A stretch of DNA of 64,000 nucleotides from Phoronis australis (Eukaryota; Phoronida; Phoronidae). The stretch is taken from contig NMRA01000361.1 in the NCBI GenBank assembly GCA_002633005.1, positions 396,302-460,301 on the forward strand, given 5' to 3'. The number at the start of each line of letters is the position of its first letter. Within the stretch, counting starts at the first letter, position 1. The notes beneath the pieces were generated by a model that was not told where the DNA came from, did not search any database, and saw only the letters and a list, made by a program, of their open reading frames with translations. The translations under genes were made by a program, and so were the position numbers. Shown piece by piece: positions 1 through 12,333 of this stretch.

Positions 1-923
1 TTAACAGATTAGTGCATTTCTTGATTGTACAATAAGAAAGTTCGAGAACATCAAAACAAAAATTATAAGAAAAACACATGTACTTTCCGTCGAAGGATAA
101 CCTTTACCGACTTCGTTTTTGTTCAATATCGGCATTCGTAATTAAAAAACAAAAGTTAATAGCAGTTCGTGGGATTCACAAGCCTTAAAAATTGATAATG
201 TTTTCCTATATCGAATGTCAAGTGCTCAAAAATGACCCAGCTGTTCTTAGGTGATCTCAGTGTGTAAGGTTATAGGAAGATGCAATACGTTTGAACAACT
301 TTTGTCTTTCATTGAAAAAATAAACAAACAAAAAACTCACTGGAATTTCATTTATGAATAATTAAAGTCTCCTGCAGCACACATTTCTACCTTTTTAAAA
401 TGATTGTTTTTATAGCCCACTGTTCCCGTCTGTGAGTGATGACGTCAATGCTCGACACAGGTGAAAATGTCCTCTCGAAAAGAAGCATGCTTGTAAACGT
501 ATTTTCCGATTTGGGATCTTAAAAAGTGACGACCAAAAAACCCCCATAATTCCGTTCGGCGCCCATACAAGTGAGGCCAATTTTCTTTTCGTATCTTACA
601 TTTCCACTCGTATTTTCGAGCGTTTACTCGCTTACGTTGAACGTTACAAAATAAAACATTCTTACTAAGAATAACCATGACATTTTCTGCTCAATTTTGT
701 ACCTTTATGTGTTATTGGCGTGTTAATAAGTCCAGTATGTACTCAAAATTTTGCACAGTTGCTGGCAAACGGATATACGCAGTCCCAAAATTGTTTTGTT
801 TCAGTGTGAATTCGAACCTCAAGGATGGCGCTGCTTAGGGCTTTAAAAATGGCTTCAAGACCACTAAGTGACACTCGGGTTATGTGTTCAGAGTTCTTGC
901 ACCATTGTTTTGTTCTGTCGCAG
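1..923. other. intron of the SLC6 transporter gene (upstream part)
   Basis: No coding exon is supported here. The first recognisable exon starts at 924 after a 3' splice site and begins in TM3, so this stretch should be the intron between TM1-2-encoding exons outside the window and that exon. The only long reading frames are short and look like chance. I saw no repeat or RNA gene. Confidence 0.55.
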
Positions 924-3900
924 GTATTGGGTTCGCCATCTGCGTCATTGCCTCCTACGTAGCCTTCTACTACAACACGATCATCGCCTGGTCATTGTAC
1001 TATCTCGTACACTCCTTCCGCAGAGAAGTCCCGTGGAAGACGTGTAACAACACGTGGAATACTGACAATTGCACACTGTTTGACGACTTCGTACAGAACA
1101 CATCACTGTCTAATAACAGCTACAGAACAACCGCAACACAGGAATTTTTCAAGTAAGGTTAATTTCCTTAAGTCAAATATGTGTTTGATAAACATTCTAT
1201 ACATATTTAATGGAGTGAAATAGACAGTTCTTCTTTTACATACGATTTGGATGATGGATGCAGTCAAACATTGTTAAAGTGCGCATCCTTAATATAACCA
1301 CAAAAAAATCAGACTCTCTTGAAAAAAAGCACGTTCTTAGAAAACATTATATCTTTCACAATTTCTTGCCGAATTACGAGATTTACTTGCAATATTTGTA
1401 ACGCGCGCAGTGTGTGTGCGCCATCAACAAGAATTAATTGAGTGGTCGTGGTTCAGAACCAGAAGCATTTGTACATTTTGTCAACTCCAACACGCGGTTA
1501 TCGTCTTCTTGCATGCGTAATTTCGTCATTTGTTATTAATCATTTAAAACCTGCTGAAACAAAGATGTTTTATAATTTTCAGCCGCGCAGTTCTAGAGGT
1601 ACAGAAGTCTCACGGAATAGAAAACGTTGGTCCCATCAAATGGTCGATCGCACTCTGTCTTTTGGCTGTCTTTGTTATTGTTTACTTTTCGATTTGGAAG
1701 GGAGTGAAATCTTCAGGAAAGGTACACTGTATATGACCTCTGTGACACATTGACTCTAAATTGTTGGAAACGTGTCTCTTTTAACTATACATAAAATACC
1801 AACATTCACAAACGCTGGACGCCAGCTGTGAAAATCTCCATTTCATAGGTGGCGCAGTAAGTTTATGATTTGAAAGAGGATGTTATAATTTTTAGAACAG
1901 ACTACATCTCAAAACCATTAAAAAACGTGCACTATCAGATGTTTATGTGTTTTGTCGAACTGAGAAAGTTTTCAGTGACCCTAAATTACCTTATAACTAT
2001 GTGTCTTCATTTTCTACAATCGTTTTACCCTCAGATATCCTACGCCACTAATTGTGGGTCTTTATGTTATAAATATTGGGTCACACAATATTGATTTTAG
2101 ATTTGATCTCATTTAAACGAAGCAAGCATTAACTATCATGGTATTAACAAGACGAATGTAGTTACCATTTTATTTCGTTTGGTCACGTCACTGTTCATAT
2201 AGAGGCTCTACAGAAAGATATTTTGCATTTGGTGATATTTGGACAAAAGCATTATTAATGATGGCAACCTCTCTGAATTGTTTTCCTTTTATGTTCTGTG
2301 TATTCTTCAATAAATATACATCACTTGAAAACAAACTCTTATGGCTATAAAATTGGTCTCAACTTGTTCCTTACTAAGATGAGAAACGACATCTGCCTGA
2401 GATGATGCTCAACACATGACACTCTGCGACAAGTTGACTTGTACATCCAGGTCAGCTCTTACATAGCCCGGAAATCGTCTCCGTCTAATTTGAGTAACAA
2501 CATTTTCTAGACCAATGTCATAAGAATACGTGATCTAAGCCAGATCTGGTTTATGTGACGGAAGGCGTCTCATAGTCTTTTTAACCGATTTCTGTTAATA
2601 TGAACGTGGTTTGGTTTGTTTACAGGCTGTGTGGGTGACAGCTACACTGCCCTACGCCATCCTCTTGATACTGCTTATACGCGGTGTCACCCTCACCGGG
2701 GCTATGGAGGGCATCAAGTACTATCTGTCGCCACAATGGGACCGTCTTCTCGACACGTCGGTGAGCTCTGTTGGCAACTTATCAGTGACCTAAATTGGCA
2801 AATCTAAATGGTGAATCTAGACCATCATTATATTTTTGAAGCTAAGTAAGCACTGTAATCAGGATAACAGAGTCCCTGTGTTTTCAAAAAAATACTAACT
2901 TTTGACATCGCACACTTGGCGTTATAAAACGTGTTCCTCGTTCTGACAGGAAAAAAATTCTGGGTACAGCAACACTTCGCCAGAGATGTTGTCATGTACT
3001 TAAAACGAGAACACGTGGTTTCGGCTAGATTTTAGCGAGGTCCTAGCGTAGGTCCTAGTGTTACTGAACTCTATCCTGGGCTTGAAAAACTGCGAATTGC
3101 TTGAGACCAAGCTCAATAAGGCCAGTCACCGAGTAGGATCTGAAGCAATAATTAACTGTCGTTTTCACCCACGTCTAAAATTCCTTCGGACCTCAAGCAA
3201 CAAGTTGTGGCCATTTTTAATTTGTAAGATGACCTTAAACAAAAGCTACTAGTTTCTTGTACAGAATGTTGTCCATTCGAATTATTCCAATGTGTTATAC
3301 AAGCACAACTTAACGCTTAACAGTAGCTAAGCTGCTTCACAGGTATTCAAAGAATGTCTCAATGTTGTCCACAGGTGTGGATCGCAGCAGCTCAGCAGGT
3401 CTTCTTCTCTCTTGGTCCTGGATTTGGTGTCCTGTTGGCGCTCTCAAGTTACAACACGTTTAACAACAACTGTTATAGGTACTTGTATTTCAACTTATTT
3501 CACTTTCCTGTAACCCTAACCGGTGGTTGTATCAATGGCAGAAAAAAATAATTTGAAATCAAACGGTGTTTACAACAGGTATACTTGACACAATGAATAA
3601 ATTCAATGACGGGTAGCCACAATTGCCACTCTTGGGTTGCCTGTTTCCACAGAGAATCTAGAAAATTTATTGCCTGAAGGCTTCTGTTGTTTCAGTCACC
3701 AAACTATTCTGCTACGAAAACTTCTTTGAATATATATAAAACAAATCTTTCATGATTTGCAGCGACGCCTTACTTACGGCGGCTATAAACAGCATGACAA
3801 GTTTTCTCGCGGGATTTGTCGTCTTCTCAGTGCTGGGCTATATGTCTGTGATGCAGAAGAAGCCAATAGAAACTGTGGCTACAGAAGGTAACGATCACGT

Positions 3901-6900
3901 GATACTTTAATGGCTATTGAATTTCTTGCAATTAATAATTCTGCAACAGTTCCTAAATTCGCTCCATTTCTTCCCCAAAATCGCTATTCCGTTAGTCTAC
4001 AATTCTGCTACAAAATATTGCACGAACTGCGATTCACGTGTTGATAACTTTGCTTTTGAGGACAACCATAAGCATTTCATTGTGACCTTGTGTCGCGGGA
4101 TTTCACGATGCTACTAAAAGTATACATTTTCTGAAAGAATAAGATTATGGATTATAAAAACATATTTTATATTCATGGCTTCATTATTATTAGTACATTA
4201 ACTCCACCTTCTTTAAGTCAAAATTTCATTTTCAAAACTTCATAGCAAAACAACTCCCCGTTCGATTTTACTGAAACCTTTTTTAAAAGAAAACTTCACC
4301 GGTTCCCTCAGAACGCTGTTAAGAATTTTCGACTAGTCTCTTAGATTGGTTTCTATGACAAATCAACTCGCAAAACGTAAGGTATTTTTGTAAAAGAATA
4401 GCAGTCGTATTTGTCTTTGTTATACGCAAAAACTAGGCCTTTAAATCGAAAATCCTAACTGCATTTTGAGATTGATGAATAAATATTAAGTTTGGAAGGT
4501 TTCAGTGAAATCCAGCTAGCCGTTTTCGAGAACGTGATCCTTTGCCGAAGCTGAGAAAAAGCCGATTAAGCTGGGACAACTGAAAATCTCAAGGTCTTCA
4601 GTTAGTTATTCAGTGAAAACTTGTTTTCAGTCATTATAACCTTAACATCCCTTAGCCATGTTCGCCGGCTGTTTCAACATTCACTCGCAGTGTCAACTGA
4701 ATTTGTAGCGCGTAATTAATTCAATTATCTCTAAAACGTTAATTTTGTTACCGTGTCCAGTTCGAGAAGCGTGATTAACGACCTACTTAAAAGTAGGTCA
4801 ACAGTTCATTGTTATACACAGCACGCGCAGGGAGACTGATACGGAACCGAGTAAGAAATGGAGAACAGAAATCGAGTTGGTGATTAAAGCACGTCGTGAG
4901 CATGAGATAGAAACAGCGAAGTGTCAACTTACCTATCAAATTAAGGAATTTGAGTGAGGACATGTCTCTTCTTGTTGTGTTCGTGACAAAAAGTCACAGA
5001 AGCGTGAGACGACTACGAGCATTCGTTCTCAACGGTCGTATGCATGCAGACGCGCAACTCCCTCAGGAACAAAGTTACGTTTTGTCTTTGTTTTTCCCGG
5101 TGTCTTTCTATCATGTGTACACCTCGTTGACTCATTATTATGGTGACTCGGTAAATGAAAGGACTGAGGGTACATACTAAGATGTTCTGTGCCTGGTGGG
5201 AGATTCTATTTGAGTGACAGGCCTGTAACCTTTGACCTCGGATATATAGTACACAAATTTTTCCCGCGGTTGTGCGGTTCCAAGGTGGTTCTGTTAAATA
5301 TTTTTTTCTCGCAACACAGTACATATTTTACATTTTAATTTCCCCGAGAATGAATATAAGGTATTTTGTTAGACATATGTGAAAAATTGTAAAAATGGCC
5401 AATTTTGTGTGAATAAGGTTTGAGATGTCCTTAAGAGACCCATACACACTAAGATGTTAATAGTCACAGGCGCACTATGAAGGTTAGCGGACACAGACAC
5501 CATTTAGGATATTGACGGACACAGACAAACCACGAGGGGTTATAGTGGAAACTGGTACGCCATCAGTGGGTTAATGGACATATCCATACCATCAGGGGTT
5601 AATGGGCACATGCACCGCACCATGAGGGGTTAATGGACACGAACACACCAAGAGGTTAATGGACACGGACACACCAAGAGGTTAATAAACACAGGCACGT
5701 CATGTGGGGTTAATGAACACAGACACACCATGTGGGGTTAATGGACACAGGGACACCGTGTGGGGTTAATGGACACAGACACACCATGTGGGGTTAATCG
5801 GGACACAGGCACACCATGTGGGGTTAATGGACACGGACACACCAAGAGGTTAATGGACAAGGACACACCAAGAGGTTAATGAACACAGACACACCATGAG
5901 GAATTAATGGACACACGCACATCACGAGGCGTCAATGGACATAGACACACCATGAGGGGTTATCCTACACAGACGCGCCACGAGGAGGTTAATGGACACA
6001 GGCTCATTATGATTCCTCTCCTACTGAAAATTCATAAGTAGTCGCAATCCTTCTGGATACACGCCTGTAACTCACCATAGGCACATTTCTAGTATTGTTT
6101 TGTTCTACACATAAGCGACGAAAAACTACCACCAGTAAAGGCAACTCGGGAGAATGTCTTGAAGTATGTGTATTTTTGTTTAATAGATAAAGTTGCATTA
6201 TACAATATGTATATGCAACGCCACGCCCATTTGATCAGCTGAATGGTGTTTTCAGCAATGATGATTTTTCCCACTCCTTTATGTGTAAAACTGAATTTAA
6301 TGAGCCACTTTTCCTTCTATACATTACAGGCCCCGGTCTGGTGTTTGTTGTCTACCCAGAAGCCATTGCACAATTGCCCGGATCAGTGTTTTGGGCAATC
6401 ATATTTTTTCTCATGTTGATCACACTTGGATTAGACAGCACGGTAAGTTCACACTCATAGGGCTAAAAACTGTTCGCACCTGTACAGCTCTCAAAAATTT
6501 AGAAAAATGGTTTGGACTAGGTTTGATGGCAATTATGGACTAAATGAGGAGTTATCGTATTTTGAAATTGTTTTGAGAAAAAATCCACGCACCTGACTTC
6601 TGCTCTGTTTTACTAGGATCTGTAAGTCAAGCCATGATTTTGAAAGCACTTGCACTTTGCTTAAAAGTTGAAATATTTGCGTGAAATACAGGTAAGATTC
6701 CAAGAAATGAAATTGGAAAATCTGGTTGGTAATCGTACAAATGTGGAATTTCTAGAATTTAGAGGCTAAGAGCATTTTGTCTCCACATTGAGACCGGGGT
6801 AGTCGTGAATTTGTCATTTTGGTGAGAGAAATCCATGCCAAATTCATTTTTTGTCATTGATGGCTTCTCGATTTTTTCCGGCGGACACGTACCGAAGCAA

Positions 6901-9900
6901 AAAGCCATGGCTGCGTTGAATTTCCTCATCCATGAGAAACTGTATTAGTCGTACTTTCTGTAAGTAACTCATTTTGTCACGTATCCTGGGACACAGTGGT
7001 AGCTAGTCCAACTGTGGTGTTAATCCATACAACAGCGGCAATAGATAAAACACATGTTCCTGAAGATGACACTAGTTTTACGCTTGGTACTTGCTGGTTC
7101 CCTGCGTGCCGCTAGGTGGTCAGTAGCCAGTAAGCAGGAATCACTTAATTTTCCTCGGGAATTTTTTACACCGGCGTTTCTGATTGGCTGGTCGAATTCT
7201 CAACAGGCTGCGCTTTACCCAAACAAACTAGCATGACTGATGGAGCAAGTGTAAATGTGGTCTGTTGTACAGTTAAATCGGTGCTTAAAATTTATGTTCA
7301 GAAAATGTGAATACCAGAAATTGTGGTTGCGCCTTTTCGCAGTGCATCTTTCTACTGCATGACTTTTGTTTACGATACTGTCCTATATTCATACAGTATG
7401 ANNNNNNNNNNNNNNNNNNNNNGCGCAGCGGAATCGTGTTCCCGTTTTTTTCTTAGTCCTCCGATAGAATTTGGCAACACCAGGTCCACATCGCCAGCCC
7501 CGCAACTTTCGGGCCGCCTGTGCATACCATCGCGCTTTGCCCAAATCTCCGAGGCAACATCTTGGCCACAGTGTAACACGCCGGTTAAATAGGCCAGATA
7601 TGTGTTTATTGTACATGTATGTGCTTCAAGAACGCGGCTATTCAACATTACTGCACAAACCAAATAGTTGCTTCTACGCCACTAGCATGACAAAGCTAAA
7701 GATCATTCATAGTCCGCCATTTTTCACGCTGTTGTAAAGCTAACCAATGACTGCCCAGGTTACATCAACCCGGCAAGGCTACAGTGCCTGCTCCAGTGTG
7801 TGCCTGCGTGCTGGCTAGGCACGTTGGGAACCAGCAAGCGCTTGGTAGTGTAGTGTGCCTACAGTACGTATAAATTTAAATCGCCAGTCTGAAAGAATAA
7901 GCCAACGGCATAATGCCAGGACGTGTCAAGAGTACTCTTGCATTCTTCTCAGATAAAAATATTAAATATGTTCCTGAATCTTTTGCTGCGAGCGAAAATG
8001 GTTTAGTAAAATAGGCGTGATCATGAGATGGAGGCAGTTGAAATACTACAGTACGGAGGAGGCAGTGTGGACTAGTGCTATAGGTGGCCGCTTTCTTTAC
8101 GCGAGGTCGGGGGTTCAACTTCCACTGGGCCACACTGTTAGACCCTTGAGTCAGGTTTCTAGCTTCTCAGCACGGTTTTAGCTATATATTAATAAACCAT
8201 AAAAATAGTTCCAAGTGATCAGTGCAATGGGCCCACAAGCGCGGCCTGCGCAGGTCTGGTACAACGTGTACCAGCAGACCGCCTGTTATTATTTTTCATA
8301 TATTCTTACAGTACGGAGGACTCGAGTCGGTCATCACCGGGATATGTGACGAGTGGCCAAATATGATAGGCAAGCGTAGAGAAATGTTTGTGGCCGGACT
8401 TATCGTGTACTGTTTCTTGGGAGGACTGTGCACGACTACTTATGTAAGTACGACGTACGGTATTCACTATGGCAATACTCAATGATCTTATGTGTTATGG
8501 ACGTTGTCAGTTGGTAATGGTCCGATGATGAGATGCGCGTGCAAAGCCGTCTCACTATACCTGAGACTAATTGATGCTGACTAAAGCAGATGTAGATAGA
8601 TTTCTAACGTTCTCGTCCAAGTTTCGCACAACCTGCTCCAAATTCCTCATCCTTAACAGCGGTATTTGACGACTTCATCGTCTGAGGAAGGTAGACTTGA
8701 AATGAGGGAGGTGGACCCGAAGGTTCAACAGTAACTGAAAGCTATAACTAAGAAGCGTGTCATATAATCAGGTTTGTTGACAAGAGCAAGTTTGTTTTGC
8801 TGTGAATAAGGCGCTAAATGCAGTTTCAAACAAGGACAAGGAACAAGTATTTCAGCGGACCACATACATACTTCATGACCTCGAAATTCTTTTGTTCGAT
8901 CTCGAAAGTTCCCCTCTACTTAAAAAGAATGGTTACTTTCTTATGTTGAACTTTTTACCTGTATGTTGAATTCGATCAAGTATGGGTATACCCGCAAAAT
9001 TTATTTGATGCTGCATTTCAGGGAGGGTCCTACATTGTCACTCTGCTGGACTCACACGGGCCACCGTACGCCTTGCTCTTCATTTGTTTCCTGGAAGCCA
9101 TAGCTGTTTCCTGGTTCTACGGATTCAACCGGTTTTGTACAGACATTGAGAGCATGCTGGGATTTCAGCCAGGAATGTTCTGGAAAGTCTGCTGGGTTGG
9201 AATCAGTCCTGTGTTTCTGTTGGTCAGTACCAAGTACTCCACCTAACCTTTATAATACCTTTAATGTTAGCGGCCGCACCGGTCTTCTTTCCCAAATGAC
9301 TTCCTTTTAAGAATGTTTTGCTACAAATTATACTTTATTAAAATAAATTATAATTTTGCTGCAAAACGGCAACTCGGCTCATTTTAAAGTGAAACAGTAC
9401 CTTAATAGACAGGTCAGCGACAACGATTTGAATTTAGATAGTTTACTGTTTGTACTTGAATCTTGTTTTTGTCGGTAAAAGTTTCCGTTTGCTTTCACAG
9501 TTTCTCTTCGTTATGTCCATTTACGAATATAAACCGCTTGAACAAGACGGTTATGAATACCCCGACTGGATTACGCCTGTTGGCTGGTGCATCATCATGT
9601 CGTCAATAGTCTGTGTACCCATCTTTATGGTCTACAAGTTCTTCACAACCAAGGGAACCGTCTTAGAGGTATGTTCCAAGTCTGTTTAGACCTGCCAATC
9701 TGTGGAAATGTGTCACTGTCTTACTAATCCAAAAGCAGTGCTCTTCAATGACTGTGGCCACCAGGCGATTATCTTTTACAATCGCGCCTACCAGAAAGTT
9801 CTGCTTAACCAGCAGTGCGTTCCGTAGTTTCTTGCGAGTTTTTCGAGATTCCGTCAGTAAAAAGCTAATGTTTTAGAGCAAGCTCGGAACCTCGGAAATT

Positions 9901-10799
9901 TGTGTTTTGATTTTGCAGCCTATGCTTCATATTAAAGCTCACAAGCCGACTAGCAAATTAAATGGCTACCACTGGCTGGAAGGTTGAACAAAGGGAGAAA
10001 ACTCTATTTCCGTTCCACAGATCAAAATTTCTCGCCGCAAGTATCCCGCAAGACTGACAGACTAGCTTTGCGGAACGCGCCTTAAATCATTCTCTAACAA
10101 GCACGCTCTGACCAACCATCGTCTTATGACTGACATAGGGCGAGTTACACTCTTTCCCAGGCAACGGGAGTTCTTGTGTGGCTATGCAACAGAGAGTAGT
10201 GCGAGTATTCGTACACCAGATCTGCCTGTTTAAGACGGAGATCTTGTAAATCTCCCAGCTTCGTTGATAGACCTTACACTGCTGTTACCTCCATAACAGT
10301 GTCTGACCTTTAATTTACAAGAGGAGGCATTGTGGCCTGACTAGGGTGATAGGTGTCCGCTTTCTTTACTAGAGGTCGTGAGTTCGAGTCCCACTGGGTC
10401 ACACTGCTAAACCCTTAAGTCAGGTTTCTAGCTCCTCAGCTCCGTTTTAACTATAATTCTATTAATAAAGCCATAAAAATGATTCCAGGACTTCCAGGTG
10501 ATCAGTGCAGCGGGGACCACATGCGCGGCCTGCGCACGTCTGGTACAACGTGTATCAGACCGCCTGCAATCATTTTTTTATTTTAATTTCCAAATCGAGT
10601 GCAGGCACGCGCACCAAAATAGGAACACTTCTAATTGAATCACCGTACAACCAAACGCTGAAATCAGGCAAATTACTATCCATCATACGTAGTACCACTG
10701 TTTTAAATTTTTCAGCGAATTCGAACCATGTTTACCCCGGAGGAGATCCCACCGAACCCAGAAACGGCGGAAATTGCAGTTAATCCAACGTTCGTGTAA
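924..10799 (+). CDS. SLC6A4-like: SLC6 monoamine transporter (serotonin/dopamine type), 3' ten exons, 5' truncated by window
   Basis: Na+/Cl- coupled re-uptake of a monoamine across the plasma membrane. Coding exons by GT-AG rules and family alignment: 924-1152, 1583-1721, 2626-2760, 3375-3478, 3763-3887, 6330-6442, 8312-8443, 9022-9222, 9501-9668, 10716-10799 (TAA). Phases join in frame to give about 476 residues. TM3 contains SYVAFYYNT (Tyr176 region in human SERT numbering). The second extracellular loop keeps its two cysteines ([10 protein letters not shown]) and several N-glycosylation sequons. TM6 reads [12 protein letters not shown] and TM8 reads LITLGLDST, with the Na2-site Asp-Ser. 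The loop and TM5 (VWVTATLPY) resemble [18 protein letters not shown] and GGLESVITG resemble DAT/NET. The C-terminus ([16 protein letters not shown]) recalls the SERT tail. The dopamine/noradrenaline alternative is not excluded. A likely poly(A) signal is at 11818-11823. The N-terminus through TM2 lies outside the window. Confidence 0.93.
3888..6329. other. transporter intron with minisatellite
   Basis: This is the longest intron of the transporter within the window (2442 bp), between the exon ending in the TM7-TM8 loop and the TM8 exon. Apart from the minisatellite at about 5457-6012 I see no coding potential. Short reading frames around 4950-5324 on both strands show no family resemblance. 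Confidence 0.6.
5457..6012. repeat. minisatellite, about 28-30 bp unit, roughly 18-20 degenerate copies
   Basis: Units share the core ggttaatggacac followed by a variable acaccatg(t/a)gg segment. The copies are head-to-tail with 17-30 bp spacing and individual base changes. The central copies (about 5690-5890) are most regular and the edges decay. It lies inside the transporter intron. Confidence 0.93.
7085..7615 (+). repeat. dispersed repeat, copy 1 (interrupted by 21-N gap and about 170 bp of unrelated sequence)
   Basis: Positions 7099-7400 resemble 60977-61265 at roughly 85-90 percent by eye: both have gctggttccctgcgtgccgc, a tttctgattggct segment and the cttttgtttacgata end. The two copies resume similarity at about 7580-7615 and 61280-61312 (aaatnggccaga...ttattgtac). 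Copy 1 therefore has extra sequence at about 7400-7575, part of which is N. The class is unknown; I see no terminal repeats or coding domain. Confidence 0.75.
7402..7422. other. assembly gap (21 N)
   Basis: Run of N within the dispersed repeat. The true missing length is unknown. Confidence 0.99.
8047..8320 (+). mobile_element. tRNA-derived SINE with target-site duplication at the 3' splice site of a transporter exon
   Basis: The body is about 8061-8306. A pol III A-box-like stretch (tagtgctatagg) and B-box-like gggttcaacttcc lie in the head, and the tail ends in an AT-rich run. It matches the second copy at 10321-10581 along its full length. The same 14 bases, tacagtacggagga, occur at 8047-8060 and 8307-8320, just outside the element. 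The right-hand copy contains the acceptor AG (8310-8311) and the first nine bases of the exon at 8312. The SINE thus inserted at an exon start and was made intronic by the duplicated splice site. Confidence 0.88.
10321..10581 (+). mobile_element. tRNA-derived SINE, second copy
   Basis: Same family and orientation as the SINE at 8061-8306, with a better preserved B box (gagttcgagtccc). Both share the 3' part agtgatcagtgc / ggtgatcagtgc, then cgcggcctgcgca and tctggtacaacgtgta. Flanks tttaatttacaa (10309-10320) and tttaatttccaa (10582-10593) look like a 12-bp target duplication with one mismatch. It ends 134 bp upstream of the last transporter exon. Confidence 0.88.
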
Positions 10800-11843
10800 C
10801 CAGAAAGAATTAAAGAAGTTCCACCAAAATATAGACCATACGAAGGATCGAGATTACCTTCGTAAAGGAACTGGATAATATGTATTTCTAAAACACTGCA
10901 AAGGATATTTGGTTTTTGGTGGTCTAGGTTGTTCAGAAACGTTGCCAGAGTATAAGCATGCGTTTGACTTCCTGTTGCAGTGCTTCATTTAAAGCTGTGA
11001 TGAACGCGTCTCCAACCAAATATAATGAACTCTTCGTGTTAACCACTAACCAAAATGAAACTTATCAACTTATTTAGTAAGCGATTTTTGGGCGCCGGGA
11101 GAAATGACAATTCGTTATCGCTCGAAACCATCCTTGGCGCAAAAATACCTCCCGAGTCTTGCCAAGGTAATGCGCGGTCATGATCTCTAGCAATAAGCAA
11201 GCGCCATCTCTTTTCAAGTCCAGAACTAACTTCTAATGGGAGTAAGGAACAATTTGAGAACAGACTTATAGCGTCTAACTGCAAGATATTGATACGAGTT
11301 GGGCTTATTTTAGCTTGTCACAAAAGGGACTCATTTGAACATTTGCATGCTGTAAATACATAAGGTGACTGCCAAAAAGTATATTAAACATAAATTAGTT
11401 GGCAATTATTTATTACTGGTAACTTGTCGTGTCCTAGTGAAGCTGTGGAGTTTATTATAGAATTACAAAGACTTACTGTTTTAATGTTGTTTCTTTTCAT
11501 TAGAACTAGTAAAGAAACCTCTATGTACCTGTATAGTGAAATGGTGTTCATGTGCGCTGTTTCGTTACCTAAAATACCTTCATATACTATGTTATTCAAT
11601 TTTTTTAAGTTTGAAAATTTTATATGCGAGATGCCAGTTGACTAGTGCGTAACATTCTAAATCACGTTTTTGGTATTATGAGCTTACATAACTTATATAA
11701 ACATTAATTAGCCGTAACTTATATCTAAAAATACATTGAATGTTTCTAGCTGTATATGTATGTGATTGTAGAGGTTCTGACAAGTTCCTCATGTATTATG
11801 TGTATATGTTCTGTGCAAATAAATCTTGTGGTTACCACTAAAA
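10800..11843 (+). other. probable 3' UTR of the transporter
   Basis: Follows the TAA at 10797-10799. AATAAA at 11818-11823 is followed by a GT-rich stretch, as expected for a poly(A) site. An earlier attaaa near 10809 is a weaker alternative. No other feature is visible. Confidence 0.5.
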
Positions 11844-12333
11844 ACACCATCACAAGATGAACTGGGAACACCACCAGTAGTTAGGATGACAATACCACAG
11901 CAAAGAAATGTTAGTGCGGGTACAAAACGTGGAATGCCACAGCTATTTGTCAAAGGACTGTAAGCGTATGCGCCCATTTATCAAAAGAAGGAGGGAGATA
12001 GAAACTCTGTGGTGACTAGTTTTTCCTCCACAGGTATTTCTAAAATCGTGAATACTGTGATTTTTTCTGGAAATTTCATCACCAGGGAAAACGAATTCCT
12101 CCGTACTAGACATTGCAACATGATACTTTCACCAGGAATTGTTTAAGAGATATTTTTGATGAGGTTTCGTACAAAATGGATTTAATAACCTACGAGGCCA
12201 GTTTACCTATAGGTTGATGGCCCATCCATTGCATGCGCTGTACATCTATGCAACCATAAAACACGTGGTATGTGTTCAATACGTTGCGTGTTCGAGATAA
12301 ATGACATTTACTCTTACTACACATTCTACAAGA
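11844..12333. other. short intergenic spacer between convergent genes
   Basis: Lies between the inferred 3' ends of the transporter (plus) and NDUFS6 (minus). No feature is supported. Confidence 0.4.

Larger units (their letters stand above)
6443..8046. other. transporter intron with interspersed repeat and small gap
   Basis: Intron between the TM8 exon and the exon at 8312. It contains the dispersed repeat at 7085-7615 and a 21-base assembly gap at 7402-7422. No coding exon is visible. Confidence 0.55.

Noticed and set aside
5457-6012. CRISPR-like array
   Set aside because: Units are degenerate head-to-tail minisatellite copies without unique spacers, in a eukaryotic intron.
8047-8060. Upstream acceptor as the true exon start
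   Set aside because: It leads into the SINE and an in-frame TAG after seven codons; the acceptor at 8310-8311 restores the conserved TM9 sequence.
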